The position numbers and the translations under genes were made by a program. Positions 49,365 to 62,313 of a DNA stretch of 64,000 bases are shown piece after piece (the first letter of the stretch is position 1; the number at the start of each line of letters is the position of its first letter). The stretch comes from Capitella teleta. Lineage: Eukaryota; Annelida; Polychaeta; Capitellidae. Below the pieces are notes generated by a model. That model saw only the letters and a list, made by a program, of their open reading frames with translations, had not been told where the DNA came from and ran no database searches. The stretch lies in contig KB300038.1 of the NCBI GenBank assembly GCA_000328365.1, forward strand, positions 138,753-202,752, read 5' to 3'.

Positions 49365-52300
49365 TCAGACAGTTTTATCAAGCGATTCCTGGCGTCGATC
49401 AGAATGCAGAGTGGAGAACGAGGCGTCGTATTTGGCTTCCTTCGCGAGGTACACTTCTCTCAACATCAGCATTCTGATGCGAGCAGGGACATCGGGAACA
49501 AGGTAAGCCACGAGCCATGTCAGAAAAAAGACAAGGTGCTGAGGAACAGGGTAAACCATGTGAAATGGGAGGAAGAGGGGGAGGGGCTAGTTCACCTCAA
49601 AGATGATGACAAAGGCAAGCTGGGCGCAGAAGGTGTGCCAGTGGGTACTGGTGTAATCATAACGGTTGGGGCTCCATGGAGGTTCACGTTGGTCTTTGTA
49701 CCTGAGAACAGAATGCATTGTGGGAATGAAAGGTTTCCTTGGCATTTACCGGCAGTAAGTGACATCTCCAAATAATTCGGACGCATTGTTCTTAGGAATG
49801 GATCTCTCCTGGAAATCTTTCACATCAAAGAAAGACAGGCTCTGATTGACGTAGCCGTCCAAGGTGCCAGGTTCCTGGGTGTAGCGGTAGACCAGCTTTG
49901 GAACGAAATCTGAGGTCCACGCGATAATGAATGCCTGAAATGGGAAGCAATGAAGCAATGTGAAGCAGGAAGCAAGAAAAGTTCACGTTAGTGAGGACCG
50001 CCATGAAAGTGATGCCTTGAAGGATATTCAACCAGATTCCTGAGAGGAGAGAGAGAGAGAGGCATCGTGAGACTGACCACAAAGAGGTCAAAGCACTGAC
50101 CAATGTCCTGCGCACGCAGTGCCACTGAACGCCTCATCTGAGTGGTCAGTTTATAGGCATCCAGCCGAATCTCAATGATGTTGTTGATAAGGGCGCAAAG
50201 AGGTGCAAGTGGGAAAGCAGCAACAAAGATGGTCGTGAATCCATACTGGATGACTGCAAAGGGATACGAAGGTCAAAGGCATCTCAGGGTCATAGGGAGT
50301 CACTCACCCATCTCGAGGTACTCATCAAAGAGCCCCATCAGAGGCACAGCGTTCAGGTCGTAGTCCTGCTCCCAACGCGTGTACAAGTTCTCTTCTGTTT
50401 CATTCTTCTTTGCACCGCGCGATCTCATCCAGTTCATGATTTTACTGATGTGAAATCAACATCAAGATGAGGTGTGATAGGAGCAGATTATCTTACGGGA
50501 GTGTGATCTCTTTGAAATTGTTGTAGGCCTGCTTGCCGATCATGACGATCCCCAGCTGAATACACAGCTCGATCAGACATCCCGCTGGATCGCACTATGA
50601 CAAAAACAAACTCTGTCAATAATTATTAATAATCATTAACTGTTTTCTTGAAAATTTGAGTGTTAAAAGGGGAAGAAATCAAAGGAAAAACACAAGCAAT
50701 ATTGAATTTTTAGCACCTCCTCTGCTCTGTAGCCAAGACTGTAATCGTAATCGCCAGGACGACCAGCGAGTCTGCGAAAAAAAAAACCACTTCATGCAAG
50801 AGAAACACAGCTAAAAGGGAAGCAAGCAATTGTGTGATGAGGCATTAATATCTGATAACACAAAATAATTTAAGAGGTTCTAAGTGCATGCGACAAAAGA
50901 CAGCACTGCGAACCTCTGAAGGTCTGAATCCAAGAGAGTAATCTAGGTGACCTGGTTTTACGCCAAATCTGAAATTGCGCAATGTTGACAGATCACATAA
51001 TAGCTCCTTCCTTTGCTGCAAACAATTAGTGATGGGCGAAGCTTCGGCTTTCGACTTTTACAAATATTGGCTATTTTCCGAAGCTTCGGTTTCGAACGAA
51101 AGTATTGCAACGAATCCAAATATCAAAATATTTTTCTCCTGAGTTAATTAAACTCTGTAAGTTACTTTGTTTACTCACCTGCGTGTGAGAGTCCACATTA
51201 CACGCAGTAATTTTAAGTAATCTTGATATGTCGAACTTCACGATGACGAGAGAACGTGCAGAGTCGACATGATGACCTAACACTGCCTACCCCCCTCCCC
51301 CTCGCTCATTAATATACCAAGTATCCACCGCCTTTGAAGTCTTGGGTGCCTATCATATTTTCTCTGATATTGTTGATGTAAAAGTTTCTCTAGCATTCAA
51401 CTATGAATAAATTTTTTTTGCATATTTGTGACAATAAGGTATCAAAAGTTACCCACGGGGACAAAAATGAGTTCAAGTTATAGAGCTTTTTGAGTTATTA
51501 GAGTTCGACATATGATCCATATCATTAGAAAAATCAATGTACAGGTTTAGGGAGGATTCAAAATGAGTTCAAGTTATAAAGCAATTTGAGTTATGGGAGT
51601 TTGACATATTGAGATTATACTGTACTTAAAATCAAACGTAAATTTAAACACTGGAATTAGCAATCATTTGATGTGATAAAACTTAGAGATCAAATTAGAA
51701 TTAATGATCAAGCAAACATATAATTGCACAACCTCCTTACTTGTGATTAAGTTTGCTGGGGGGCTTAGGGCTTTATCAGGGGCTCACTTTTGTAAATTTC
51801 GTTAAACTCGTGGCTCAAAAGAAGGCAGCGCATCGTAGCACGTGACAAAACCTGACCAATCACATGTCAATCTGCTCTTGATTGGTCAACTACCTGAAGG
51901 GGCATTAATTGGTTAATCCTACTTGTCTATATAACAATCAAAGATATTACTACAATGGAGTGGGTATATATTCGGCTCCGTATTCGGCTTCGACGAATAT
52001 ATGCAGCTCAAAGCTTCGGCTTCGGAGGTTTGGATGAATTCAATATTCGCCCATCACTACAAATAATCAAACCAATTTTTAACAAACCTTCCTTTGAAGA
52101 ACGCGATATAGAAAAGTGAAGAGTAGTAATTGATGAACTGGAAAAGAAACATCTTGAATGTGTAGCTGTCTTCATATTCAGATTCGGTTCTCGGGCGTTC
52201 TGATTGGAGAGCGAGAGATAAGAGGAGGAGATGGCAGCAGAGGGCACTGACCTAGCTCAGTGAGGAAGAGGGCGACCTTCTCATACAGCCTGTTCAGCAG

Positions 52301-55300
52301 CATGATGATGATGAGGGAGATGACGGCCGCTGTGCAAGACGTCGTGATGCTGGCAAATTGCTGGACGTACGGATTGGGAACTGAGTACAGTAAGGTCACG
52401 ACCACCACTCGGTACATGATGACGCCAAACACAGCACAGATGACGCAGCAGATCATGAACAGAACTACTGAGAAGGACGTGCACCAGCGAGGAATGCGGC
52501 TGTAAATAGGCATGAAGGGCTCCATCATCTGCGTTACAGGGTTCAGCCGCCTCTTCTTGCAGCGCGCCTCAAACTCAGGTCGAACGTGCTGAGGGGCCGA
52601 GGAGTTAGAGTGGCATGAGAGGAGGAAAACAAACCTCTTCATAGTCAAAATCAGCCACATCCCAATCGTATTGTAACTCTGCTTGCTTGCGCTTCCAGAA
52701 TTCCAGGAAGAGGGTAGCTACAAAGGAGAGGCGTAAAACAGAAGCCAGGTTGGGTCATCAGACTCACCCCAAATGGCCATGAAACAAGCGAAGAACACGG
52801 TTCCTCCGTTGTCAAAGAGGTACGTCAGGCGTGAGTACATGCAGCTGGTTTTTAGCTTCCAGTACGAGCAATGACGATCGCACAGCGGACACATTGTCAG
52901 GTTTCCAGCACCACTCTCATCACAGACCTCCTCACTGTAAGGGAATGTTCAAGTATCAGCTGAAGGTCATCTGATCTGACCTTGGAGGGTTTTTGAAGAG
53001 AGTAGCACATCCGTAAATGAAAACAATTACACCAAGAATAGACGCGGGTATCAGCATTGTGGTGTAGAATCCAAGCCACGTGAAATAAATTCCAACTTTC
53101 TCTCCGTAATACTTCCTGCAAACACAGTTCAACATCCTCAAGAAGACATAAATAAAAGTGAATCATACCGCACTAAATCTGTAGGTTGGAAATACAGCCA
53201 TCGTCCAGGTCGGGCCCATGTTTCATATAAGAGCTGCAAGTAAATCCCGATAGAAATACCCTGAATGAAACTTATAAACTCACGTTGCGGTCATTGGCAC
53301 CACCTGGATTGGTCAGAAGTGAATGTTCACTGCTGTATGGACCCTGAGAGACATAGAGGTTAAGAGGTTAAATGAGGAGGGTCTGCAATACACACCTCAT
53401 GCAGAGGGAAGGCAGCTGAGTATGCAGCATGCCGGATGAGGCGATCAATTCCAAACTTGTCAGATGTTTCCGTGTAGCGAGTTCTGAGAAGGAGTTCATA
53501 CACGATGAAACTGCGCTGGGCATTGGTGAAGAAAGTGTTTTGGTCCTCAATGATGAACCTGGCAGAAGGATAAACGATGTTTGAATGCTGATGAGGTGGA
53601 AACACCTCTATGAGGTGTTGAAAAAAATAGTGCTATTTCTGGTGAAATGGAAAACAAAAGAGCAAATAAAAAGTGAAAAATTGATTCTTACACAGAGAGA
53701 AATAAGCAGCAGACAATCAAATGAGTTGAAATTCAACTCATGAAATAATTTCATATTCCTAACAATTGAATCATTAAACAGGAAAGAAATACGTTGATAT
53801 TTTCTTCCTGAACACTGGGAGGAGACTTATGGGGAATTAAAGGAGGGGAATTGAAAAGGGAGGGGAAGGGGAGGGAATCATGCATAACAGCATATGATGC
53901 GTTAAGGAGTTATGTACACTGAATACAGAATAATTATAAACACAATTTATGGACAAACTCAAGAAATGTAATTCATTCTGTACATGTTTTAGAGGAAGCA
54001 AAAAAAGTAGCCATGCAGAAAGAATTTTTGTTGAGTTTGAGATTTTGAAATCAAAAGAAAATTTGTAGAAAAAGCTTAAATAAGAAAGAAAAGCAAAACA
54101 CTATCACAAAACACAATCACAAAATAGAACAACGTGCAAATTAAAACTCTGTCCAGATTTCACTTTGGCAAGACAAAAAAATTTGAAAAAGTGGGTCTTA
54201 CGTTCCCCTGCGAAGAGAAATGTCAAAAGATCAAAAAAATCAGTGATTGAAACTGTGAATCATTCCCTGCCATGCAGATAAGCACTGCGCATCGAGGCAA
54301 GGGAAGCAAAAAAGGGGAGAAAATGGCAGAAAGCCAAGATGCTTTTGAAGCTAGGCGCTTGCAATTTCACGTCACGATTGAAATTAATGAACTCGTCTTA
54401 AAAGTGGATACAATCGTGCCTTGTGAAATGAAGCATTTTCCTTCAAATCAATGAAAAAATTGGAATGCGATGCATTGATTACGTTGATATGAAAATAAGG
54501 ATTCATGTGCTTTTGACAACAGGTTGTTGAAACAACAGGATGAGCAACCAAGTAACAAAATCTTGTCTTACATCTTCATTCGCTCTCGACTGAAATCCGC
54601 CGTGAAGTATTCCGGTTCCTCAGGAATCACTCCGTCTTCAATGAGCATTGGGTTTGGAAGTTTGCTCAAACAGCCAGTGTCGTACAAATTGGTGTCGTAT
54701 TCCTAGGGAGAAACGCAGAGTGAGGAGAAAGGGTTCCCGGAAGCGTGGATTCAGTTCTACCTTAATCGGCATTTTCATCTTCGTCAGCTCAGCAACACGG
54801 GTAAGGACGTCCCAGGGAGCATGCACTTTCACAAAATGAGTCTTCCCATCCTGAGAATCCTGAAAGATAGATTTAGAGGCAACTCATCAGACATTGGTTC
54901 AAATTATTAATCATAGAATTTCAATCATGCATGGAATCCAGATTATATATATGATATTACTAGGATATCAACAAGAAACAGATGTCAACGTTCATCAAAG
55001 CTGAGGAAAATATTATTAAGAAAAAGGAGGAGCATAACGAGGGAGCATTCATTATCTGGGTTCATACAGGCGCACTTCACGAAGCAGGAAACCAGCAAAG
55101 GAATTCTGAGGGTTGGAACACAGATATCGAGAGCAGGTTTACTTTGGTTGTTTTTAATAATCTGAATTTCTGACTTCTGAGTCCAAACTCTCTCTGCTAA
55201 CAGAACGGATGTGAGTTTAATCTTGCAATATTCCATCAAGTGAAGCAAGCAGCAAACATCAGCAGAAAACATGTGCATCACTTACCATGAGAAAAAAAGT

Positions 55301-58300
55301 GAATTTTCATAACATGAAACAGAAAAAGCAAAATCAAGAAAAAAAACGTTATTGATATCAAAGGACTCATAAAGTGCATAATCAGCAAATTAATTACAAT
55401 AAAGATCATAATAAAGAAAACCAGGCTGAAAAATGATTAGAGAACTGAATGAAAATAAGTGTCCAATGAAAGCAGAGCTCTAGTGATCACCGATTAAAAA
55501 CAAGCAAACCTTTTTATGTTCTGTTTCCAGTTCGAGTCCTTCTTTTTTCAAATTCTCCTCAAACTTGTCTCTCCATGAAATGAGTTCGATGTCATCTGTG
55601 TCGTGATACGCCAAGATGTAATCAATCCGTCTCTGCCCATCTCGGAAAAACATCGTTTCTCTTTTCTCCTGCAACTCCTGATGGTCAGAGAGAAAAATCA
55701 GTCATAGTGCAGATTACGATGAACATTGAAATCGATGAAAATTAGGAAATCTCAACGTCATCAGATAGTTATGCACACGGATCAATCAGTGCAATATATA
55801 CGGCATAACTCATCAAGTGATTTGAAACTGCTAGAAAAAAACAAAATAAAAATTTATTGAACACCTAATCATTATTGAAGATAAAACAGTTTACTATCGC
55901 TTGGGAGGTTATGAATAGTTGATGTAATTTTGACAAAGTGGAAAAATGATAAATTACATAACACATAAGTGTTATGCAATTTAAATCATTCATACGCATT
56001 TTTCCTCTCTCTATACATGTTTACAAGTATACATGTAAACAAGTTACGTAAGAAATCGACAAGCAACCAGAAAACTGCTTAAAATGTTTCTTGAACACAC
56101 AGCAATCATAATGTTAATATCGAGCAACATGAAACAAGTAAGACATAACACCACATACAAAAGACAAATCGAATGCATCTCTAAGAGCTGCATGCGAATA
56201 TGAACACGAAACACGCTCTTACGATCTTCTTGCGGAATTCCTGACTCTGTTAAATAATGATAAATTGATAACGGATGATAAGACAACCAGACAACGTCTT
56301 GCAACCGGAGGAGTCATGAAATCATAACGCACTTATCATAACGCACCCACGCATCATTCATAGCATGCTGATGGGGAGGCTTATGGCACCGCTAACTGTC
56401 ATCAATACTAATGCACCCGCATTCACATACCGCAACCAGGGGTGCAAGAATATGCACACTGGAATGCATTTCATCCCAGAGCAATGTTATGCCACTAGTC
56501 TAACTTTTATATTCTCTCCACACATGCCTTATAATGTTAATTATGATCAAGATAATTATAATCAGTAAACACACAGTTGCGTATAACCCAATCACCCTAA
56601 ATCGCTTCCCACGTGAGTAAGTGAGTGGGTGAGTGAGTTGAGTGAGTGAGTGAGGGGGTTTTACGGCTCCACCCAACCCATTCGGGTGATAAGGGCGCCA
56701 GAACAGAAGGCCCGGGACCGGGGTTTCCCCCTACTCTTATCGATAAATCCCAAGGGTTCTTTATCCTGCATACCACCATAGACAGTAGTACACAGCGCCC
56801 GGCCTTGTTACGCAGTTGGGCAGCACTGCAGAGTCAACGAAGAATTACAATTGTAATTCACAATAATAACGCCCGTGGCCTGATCGGGTCTCGAACCCGG
56901 GACCTCGACCCCCACGGTCTGCATAGGATTGCAGGCAGCGGTTTAACCCACTGTGCTATTCGGTGCGCACGTAAATCACCGTTCGCCTAAATCCCGCTGC
57001 TAACCTGTGTGAGCAGAAGTTTGCAATCCGGTTCGTCTTCCCCCTCCTCCGTCCCTTCCGGCATCGGGATCTTCTCCGGATCGACGAACACCTTGAGCGG
57101 TTCGTCCTGGCCGCTCATCTTCCGCCCTCAAATCGCAAATCGCAACAAAGCGTTAAGTCCAACTGAGGCTCGATTACACACTCTTGTAGCAGGTGATGCT
57201 TTTCTTCGCGGCAGCAACGGCAGTCGCCCTCCAGCCTCCGTCTCCGCTGAGCTACAAATGACCCAAATGTCACGCCGCAATGAATGACCGGTGAATTACG
57301 TAACCGGACAGGGGCTTATAAACAGAGAATAATATTATGAGCGTAATGCGTTCAGACGTCAAGATCGAAAGGACGTGGAGCGGAGGTCGAAGGGCGCGAA
57401 GGAAGGCGCAGGTGAAATGCACACTTGTCACCCGCTGGCAACAATGATTGCATCGATCAGCTCATTTGCATGTCATGAATATCGCAGGAATTAATGAGCA
57501 TCCTTGTTTTGCAAATATGTCACACACAAATCGATGGATTGTCATTAATTTTGGCCTTACGATCTAAAACATAATTACCGGTTATTTACAACTAACGCCC
57601 CGTGCACGCACATGGAACAAGAGACACGCACAGAAGCACGCACAATGCACACTACAATGACATACGTTATGACTACGACGAAATACAACGTTTTGATTAG
57701 TACCTCTGCAGCGCTGAGTTTGCGCTGTGGAGTGAGCTGCCCTCTGGCGTCGTTCACAATAAGTTTATTCTTGAGAAAGCAAAAATTAAGTGTTACGTCA
57801 ACCAATTAATTAGCAGCATACGATCCGTTAGAAGGGGGTGAGGGTTAGTGGTTCAACAAAGTGCAACGCATCGTATACATTCGGTGATACCAGCAGCTAC
57901 ATGTACACGTGTCCGTAACAGGGATGAATAATAAAATGATTAATTACTTGAAAATATAACAATAAGAACATCATTCTACAGTATCAGCATCTTATCTCAA
58001 TAAGTTTGGATCAAGAAAGAGGAAATAAAACAGTATCCATTCAGCATAAATTGGGTTCAAAATGATACACATAATAATATGAAGTTAGCAACAATGCAAT
58101 TCAAGAATTTACTTACATGTTGTTCCTCATCATCCACCACGGTGACATTAGCGACGTCATCTGAAGCAAATTCAATTCAAATAAAATTTATAAAAATTTT
58201 TTTTCAAGGATCAAATTTTCAACCATTTTGAAAGTGAAAAAAAAGAATAACAGACTGGAATTTCAGGAAGTGTGATGTTCCATTGAAGCTAATGAGGAAG

Positions 58301-61127
58301 CAATGCAAATTTGGCCCAAGGAAGAAGCAATCAAATCTGTCATTAGAGCGTGTAACTTTTCAGCTTAGCAGCTTGTGAGGAAAATAAATAAAATAATGCT
58401 GATACATGTATTGTATGTACGAATTACGCAATTTGAGTCATGTGCCTCGGTGAGACAGTTACATTGCATTTTCACTCCTAGAAACCATTTTGAGAGAGAA
58501 ATAAATATGCCAATTATAGAAAGTATATATAAGTATTTATATGTTGAGAAATATAAATATACCAGTATATCAATTACCATTACGAGCAAAAACTGTACAA
58601 TAAAAGGACAAAAATGGCACATTAAAATAAAATGAACAATAAACGCAGGATGTTGAAATAATGTTAACATAAAATCAATCATTAATTGATACATTTTATT
58701 ATCAATACGCAGATGAGTGGGCACTCCAAATCATACATCAGCAGGATAAATAACCAAAGAAGTTCAATCTAATTCATCAACTAATTAAAATAAAAATTAG
58801 TTGTGATTATGAATTGAAGCGAATTGCAAAGGGTGTTATGACTACAGAAGCGGTGCGTTATGACTTGAGCATCATAACGCACGTGCGTACCAGAGTTGAG
58901 GAGGACCAAAGTGTCCTTGGGGTTGACGTCGTGGGAGGTCTGTATATTCCCTGAATGGCATCGAAGAAAAAAACCACACAAACAAAATGAACATGCGCCA
59001 AACACCATAAGCTAAAAGATAAACCACAGATGTATGTTGATATGGAATGGCTCGAAATTACGCATGATTACACAACACAGCTGGCCCTCAACGAGGAAGC
59101 AATACGATCACCATTAGTGTAATACGGTGAAAGCCAGAAGGCCTATGTATGCGACGGCCAACCATATTAGGCACCGCATAGCGCAATAAACGGGTAGAAA
59201 TGGGATGGGAAATAAAAACCATTATTTTGCGAGTCCTCTGGTAACCATAACAACTACAGCAGCTCACTTGCTGCACATACCGGTACTCATCAGATACGAG
59301 GTCTGAGGCATACTTAGCCAGCCACTGGCAGCCAAATATGCCTTTATTGGCACATATGTAACCGAAGCTGTGTCACTGAAGCGTCAACGAAAGACTGCTG
59401 TTCAATGTCATCATAATTCATGATAGAATGTTCCTCAAATGATGAATATTCACGAGGCAGAGGAGGCAGCCTTGAAAACTAACGACTGCACTCAGCGACA
59501 GAGAGGAAGAGTTAGAGAGGAGTTACCATGGAAACAGCTGCATCACGCAGAAGCCAAACGAAAAACGCAATAAAATAGTCAGGCAAAAAAGTTGTGTTAT
59601 AAGAACTCTTGTACTTGTATTATGTACAATGCAGCGCAGTTCTAGTTTCCATGTATATATATATACAAGAAAATCTCACAAATAAAGAATTATTTATATT
59701 TGAATACAAATGCATGAATCGTAGATACACGCGTTGCCATGCGATGACATACCAGGGGAGGTGCCTCCGTTGTCAAGGGGAGGGTAGAGTTGGGTCTCCG
59801 GCGGTGGGGCCTCATCACCGTTGGCCACGCCCTCAAAACCTGCAAAGATGAAATGGAATTAGTAACCATGGCAATGGCAGTATAATCACATGACAACGCC
59901 CCTATCCTCACCAATGGCCGGTGGCGCATCGTGCACCTTCGTATTCCGAAATCTCTGCATCGTACATTTCACTAAGCGACACAAGCGTTGTCATGACAAC
60001 CAAACAGCGCCATATAAGGCATGTATATATGCACGTCGACAACCTTACACTGCAATATCCAGCGTGCTACTTTGTCACAAAAGATCAGCTAAACCTCCAG
60101 GTGTACGGGGTTGCAATTGCAATGGCCTTATGAGGAGCTAGCAGCAGCCTCAATGTTGTATGCAGAGGGGGAAAAAACAAACGACATCGAACATCGATGA
60201 TGTACGCACAGATAGAGAGCGGAACGATTGATTTCGGCGTTATTCAACCCGAAATAAGTCCCCACAAGGAAAGCCTGCAGCGATGGCGACGCACCTTCGA
60301 CGCGGCGGGGGGCTGGGGGGATCAGGAAAATCATATTTTAATCAGCATTTAGCGCACGTTGTCTTTATTGACCGTTTATTGCCATTGGCCATTGGGCCAT
60401 GTGTTACATCATGACTGGCGCAGTGTGCAGACTGTGCAATAGCCTAGCTGTGCACTGTTGACACAGTGCCAACCGACAACAACACACTCATGCGATTGGA
60501 CTAATAAAAATTCTAATTTGCCAAATAGTGCACTGCGTGAACTTTACACACTCAGAACAAACGAAAGTTGCCTCGACTGAATAAGTCTCGCGGAGGGACG
60601 GAGTAAGGGTCCACTCTGGCGAATATGCTTCGAACATCCCTCAAGTTGCCCAACTAAAAAGTGACGATGCAGTCTTCAGACTGATTTTGCCACTTTGAAA
60701 ATAACTCAACCGCAAGAGAGAGAGAGAGAGGAAAAAAAATGACACAAATGTCAAAGAATTCGCTGAAGAATTCCACCCACGGATAACGTTGAATATACGT
60801 GCTGTGCAATAAAATACTGATACTGATTAAAAAAAAAAGACAGGTGCAACCCAATAACGTCACCTGGGGGACTGGGTGATAATATGTACACTGTGACCTT
60901 TTCCTCGTTATAATAGAGTAAAATAACTTATAATGATTGTTATTATATCTGAGATATCCCCGCGCAATTCAGCATAATGTTGAAAACAGCTGACAGAAAA
61001 TAAACAGTGGCTTTATCCTGTGGTTAAAATTCGTCGTCGTCGGTTTCTCACCAATGGTTCTGTAGGACGGGCGATTGTTGTTCTGGGGATACAGCAGTTC
61101 GACGCCCTCCCTGCCGTCCGCGTTCAT
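49365..61127 (-). CDS. Anoctamin (TMEM16 family channel/scramblase)
   Basis: Anoctamins are ten-TM, calcium-activated chloride channels or lipid scramblases. Eighteen shared coding exons encode 826 residues: 55510-55677, 54761-54859, 54572-54702, 53396-53558, 53284-53343, 53169-53233, 52981-53115, 52768-52934, 52635-52717, 52252-52588, 52088-52199, 50717-50771, 50497-50594, 50308-50444, 50101-50253, 49987-50039, 49750-49934, 49596-49701, plus the terminal 49365-49538. Dimerisation-domain features are [10 protein letters not shown] and [10 protein letters not shown] blocks include [40 protein letters not shown] and [13 protein letters not shown]; the last keeps the E and D known to bind calcium in TMEM16A. 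GRPGDYDY and YKDQREPPW are also typical. Two N-termini are possible: 61052-61127, 59753-59839, 58891-58950, 58117-58160, 57704-57769 (111 residues) or 57005-57118 (38 residues), giving 937 or 864 residues. The paralogue (ANO4- or ANO7-like) is unresolved. Confidence 0.93.
51027..52059. mobile_element. hAT-type MITE in an anoctamin intron
   Basis: TAGTGATGGGCGAA begins it and TTCGCCCATCACTA ends it, a classic hAT terminus. Flanking 8-bp duplications are CAAACAAT and CAAATAAT. Subterminal GAAGCTTCGG repeats occur at both ends. The centre (51455-51620) holds repeated 'GTTCAAGTTATA..GAG' blocks resembling pogo-type ends, so a second small element may be nested. Confidence 0.75.
54202..54207 (-). 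other. Candidate 6-nt microexon of the anoctamin
   Basis: GGGAAC is flanked by a good acceptor (ttcgcag) and donor (gtaaga). Its phase (enter 2, leave 2) matches the exons on both sides, so inclusion would add two residues (Gly-Thr) ahead of FIIEDQ. The reading frame also works without it. Confidence 0.3.
56223..56246 (-). other. Candidate 24-nt cassette exon of the anoctamin
   Basis: Bordered by taacag and gtaaga, it encodes SQEFRKKI in phase 0 at both ends. Both alternative N-terminal sets and the next shared exon (ELQEKRE) are also phase 0, so it could be included or skipped. Confidence 0.4.
56640..56975 (-). repeat. tRNA-derived SINE, copy 2 (better preserved)
   Basis: On the minus strand it starts GCGCACCGAATAGCACAGTGG, with a pol III A box (56947-56958) and a B box (GGTTCGAGACC, 56887-56897). 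The body is shared with 2397-2715, and a (CTCA)n-type tail lies at about 56613-56655. It is in the anoctamin intron downstream of the short first exon. Confidence 0.85.
57005..57118 (-). CDS. Alternative first coding exon of the anoctamin
   Basis: Thirty-eight codons ([18 protein letters not shown] ... LLLTQ) end at a CACACAG/gttagc donor in phase 0, matching the next shared exon. CGGAAG directly precedes the ATG and the region upstream is GC-rich, which suits a second promoter. The long form instead starts at 61127 with [15 protein letters not shown]. Confidence 0.7.
58855..58880. promoter_or_regulatory. Paired GCGTTATGA motifs in inverted orientation
   Basis: GCGTTATGA (58855-58863) and its reverse complement (58872-58880) face each other across 8 bp, with a near-copy (GTGTTATGA) at 58833. 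They are 10 bp from the acceptor-distal edge of an anoctamin exon. Another direct pair is at 56322-56330 and 56336-56344. A regulatory role is only a guess. Confidence 0.35.
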
Positions 61128-62313
61128 GATGATGATGCGCTGATCACATACAACAGAGATGCTTCGTCCCTTGAGAGTTTTATAATGTTTGCAATCGAGA
61201 GGAATTTCAGCCTTTATCAGACCGGCTTGTTATTATGAGTGTAGACTCAGAGAATATGAAAGAGGGTCGAACTAGATATTTAAACAGTGAAACTTCGCTT
61301 GACAAAACCTGCGTTGTGTGACGCGGGATTTTATTCCAATAGGGAAGATCGATGGTGTACGTCGATTATGGAGGAATTTGAATGGATTATGTAATATATT
61401 TGTATTCGAATGAGTGACAGATTAAGGGAGACCGTAAATAATGAAGTGAGAGTCTGAGGTCGAACTGTAAAAGGCCATGAATTGTGTTTAGGTGGAGGTG
61501 CTGTCCGAAAAGATCCATAAATACGCGTTATATAACAATCAAAGGAAAATCTGCTTATGTGTTAATTGGCATGGCCACTGATCAAAATTATGATCAACAC
61601 AAATTTTGATTTATCACCTGTTACATTTTGCTCTGAATTTAAATTGCCGGTATTTTAAAACACAGCACTACGTATATACATCCACTCAATCTCATCACAG
61701 TCACGCATCCGTCAATCTTTTCGTCAACGTTCATCAACTGAATTACAGAAAATGTTAATGATAAGGCCATTATCACGTTTGTGGAAATTTCAATAATATC
61801 GCGCACCATGAAGCGACTGGTCTTAATTAGCGAGATTCATAGACGTCGCTGAGGTGTGATCACGTGACCCTGCGTAGTGTTCATTCGGACGGTTTCAACT
61901 CGATGACAATATGCTTATTATCAGAGAAGTGAAATGTTGCATCATCGAGGTTGGGGAATCTGAATACAATTATACACATGTATTCAGGTGAATCCACAAT
62001 GACGTCAAACAGACGTCATTCTGTCATCACAAAATGACAGCAGAACAACCAACTTGATGGCTGAGCGTAAACTCATGCATTCAAAGGCTCAGACATTTAC
62101 CACAATGAACTGGACGAGGAGATTCACAAATGTATGGCGTATATTCAAACATTTTACACAACAATGGGATACAAGTAAAAAGCAAGAAATTAGTAAACCA
62201 GGATTTAAATTGCCATTAAATACATGTGAATTGAATATAAGCTACTCATTACATGTGCTAGCACTAGATGCAGCAGTTAACTCCTATACTATCACGAGAT
62301 AACAGAGTGCAGT
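61128..62313. other. Intergenic stretch between the anoctamin start and the TIR-gene remnant
   Basis: I see no gene. An 82-codon frame at 62054-62302 (+) lacks any recognisable feature. This is where the long anoctamin transcript would have its promoter. Confidence 0.4.

Noticed and set aside
62054-62302. 82-codon plus-strand frame beside the TIR gene
   Set aside because: It has no domain, no splice signals and no upstream promoter features.
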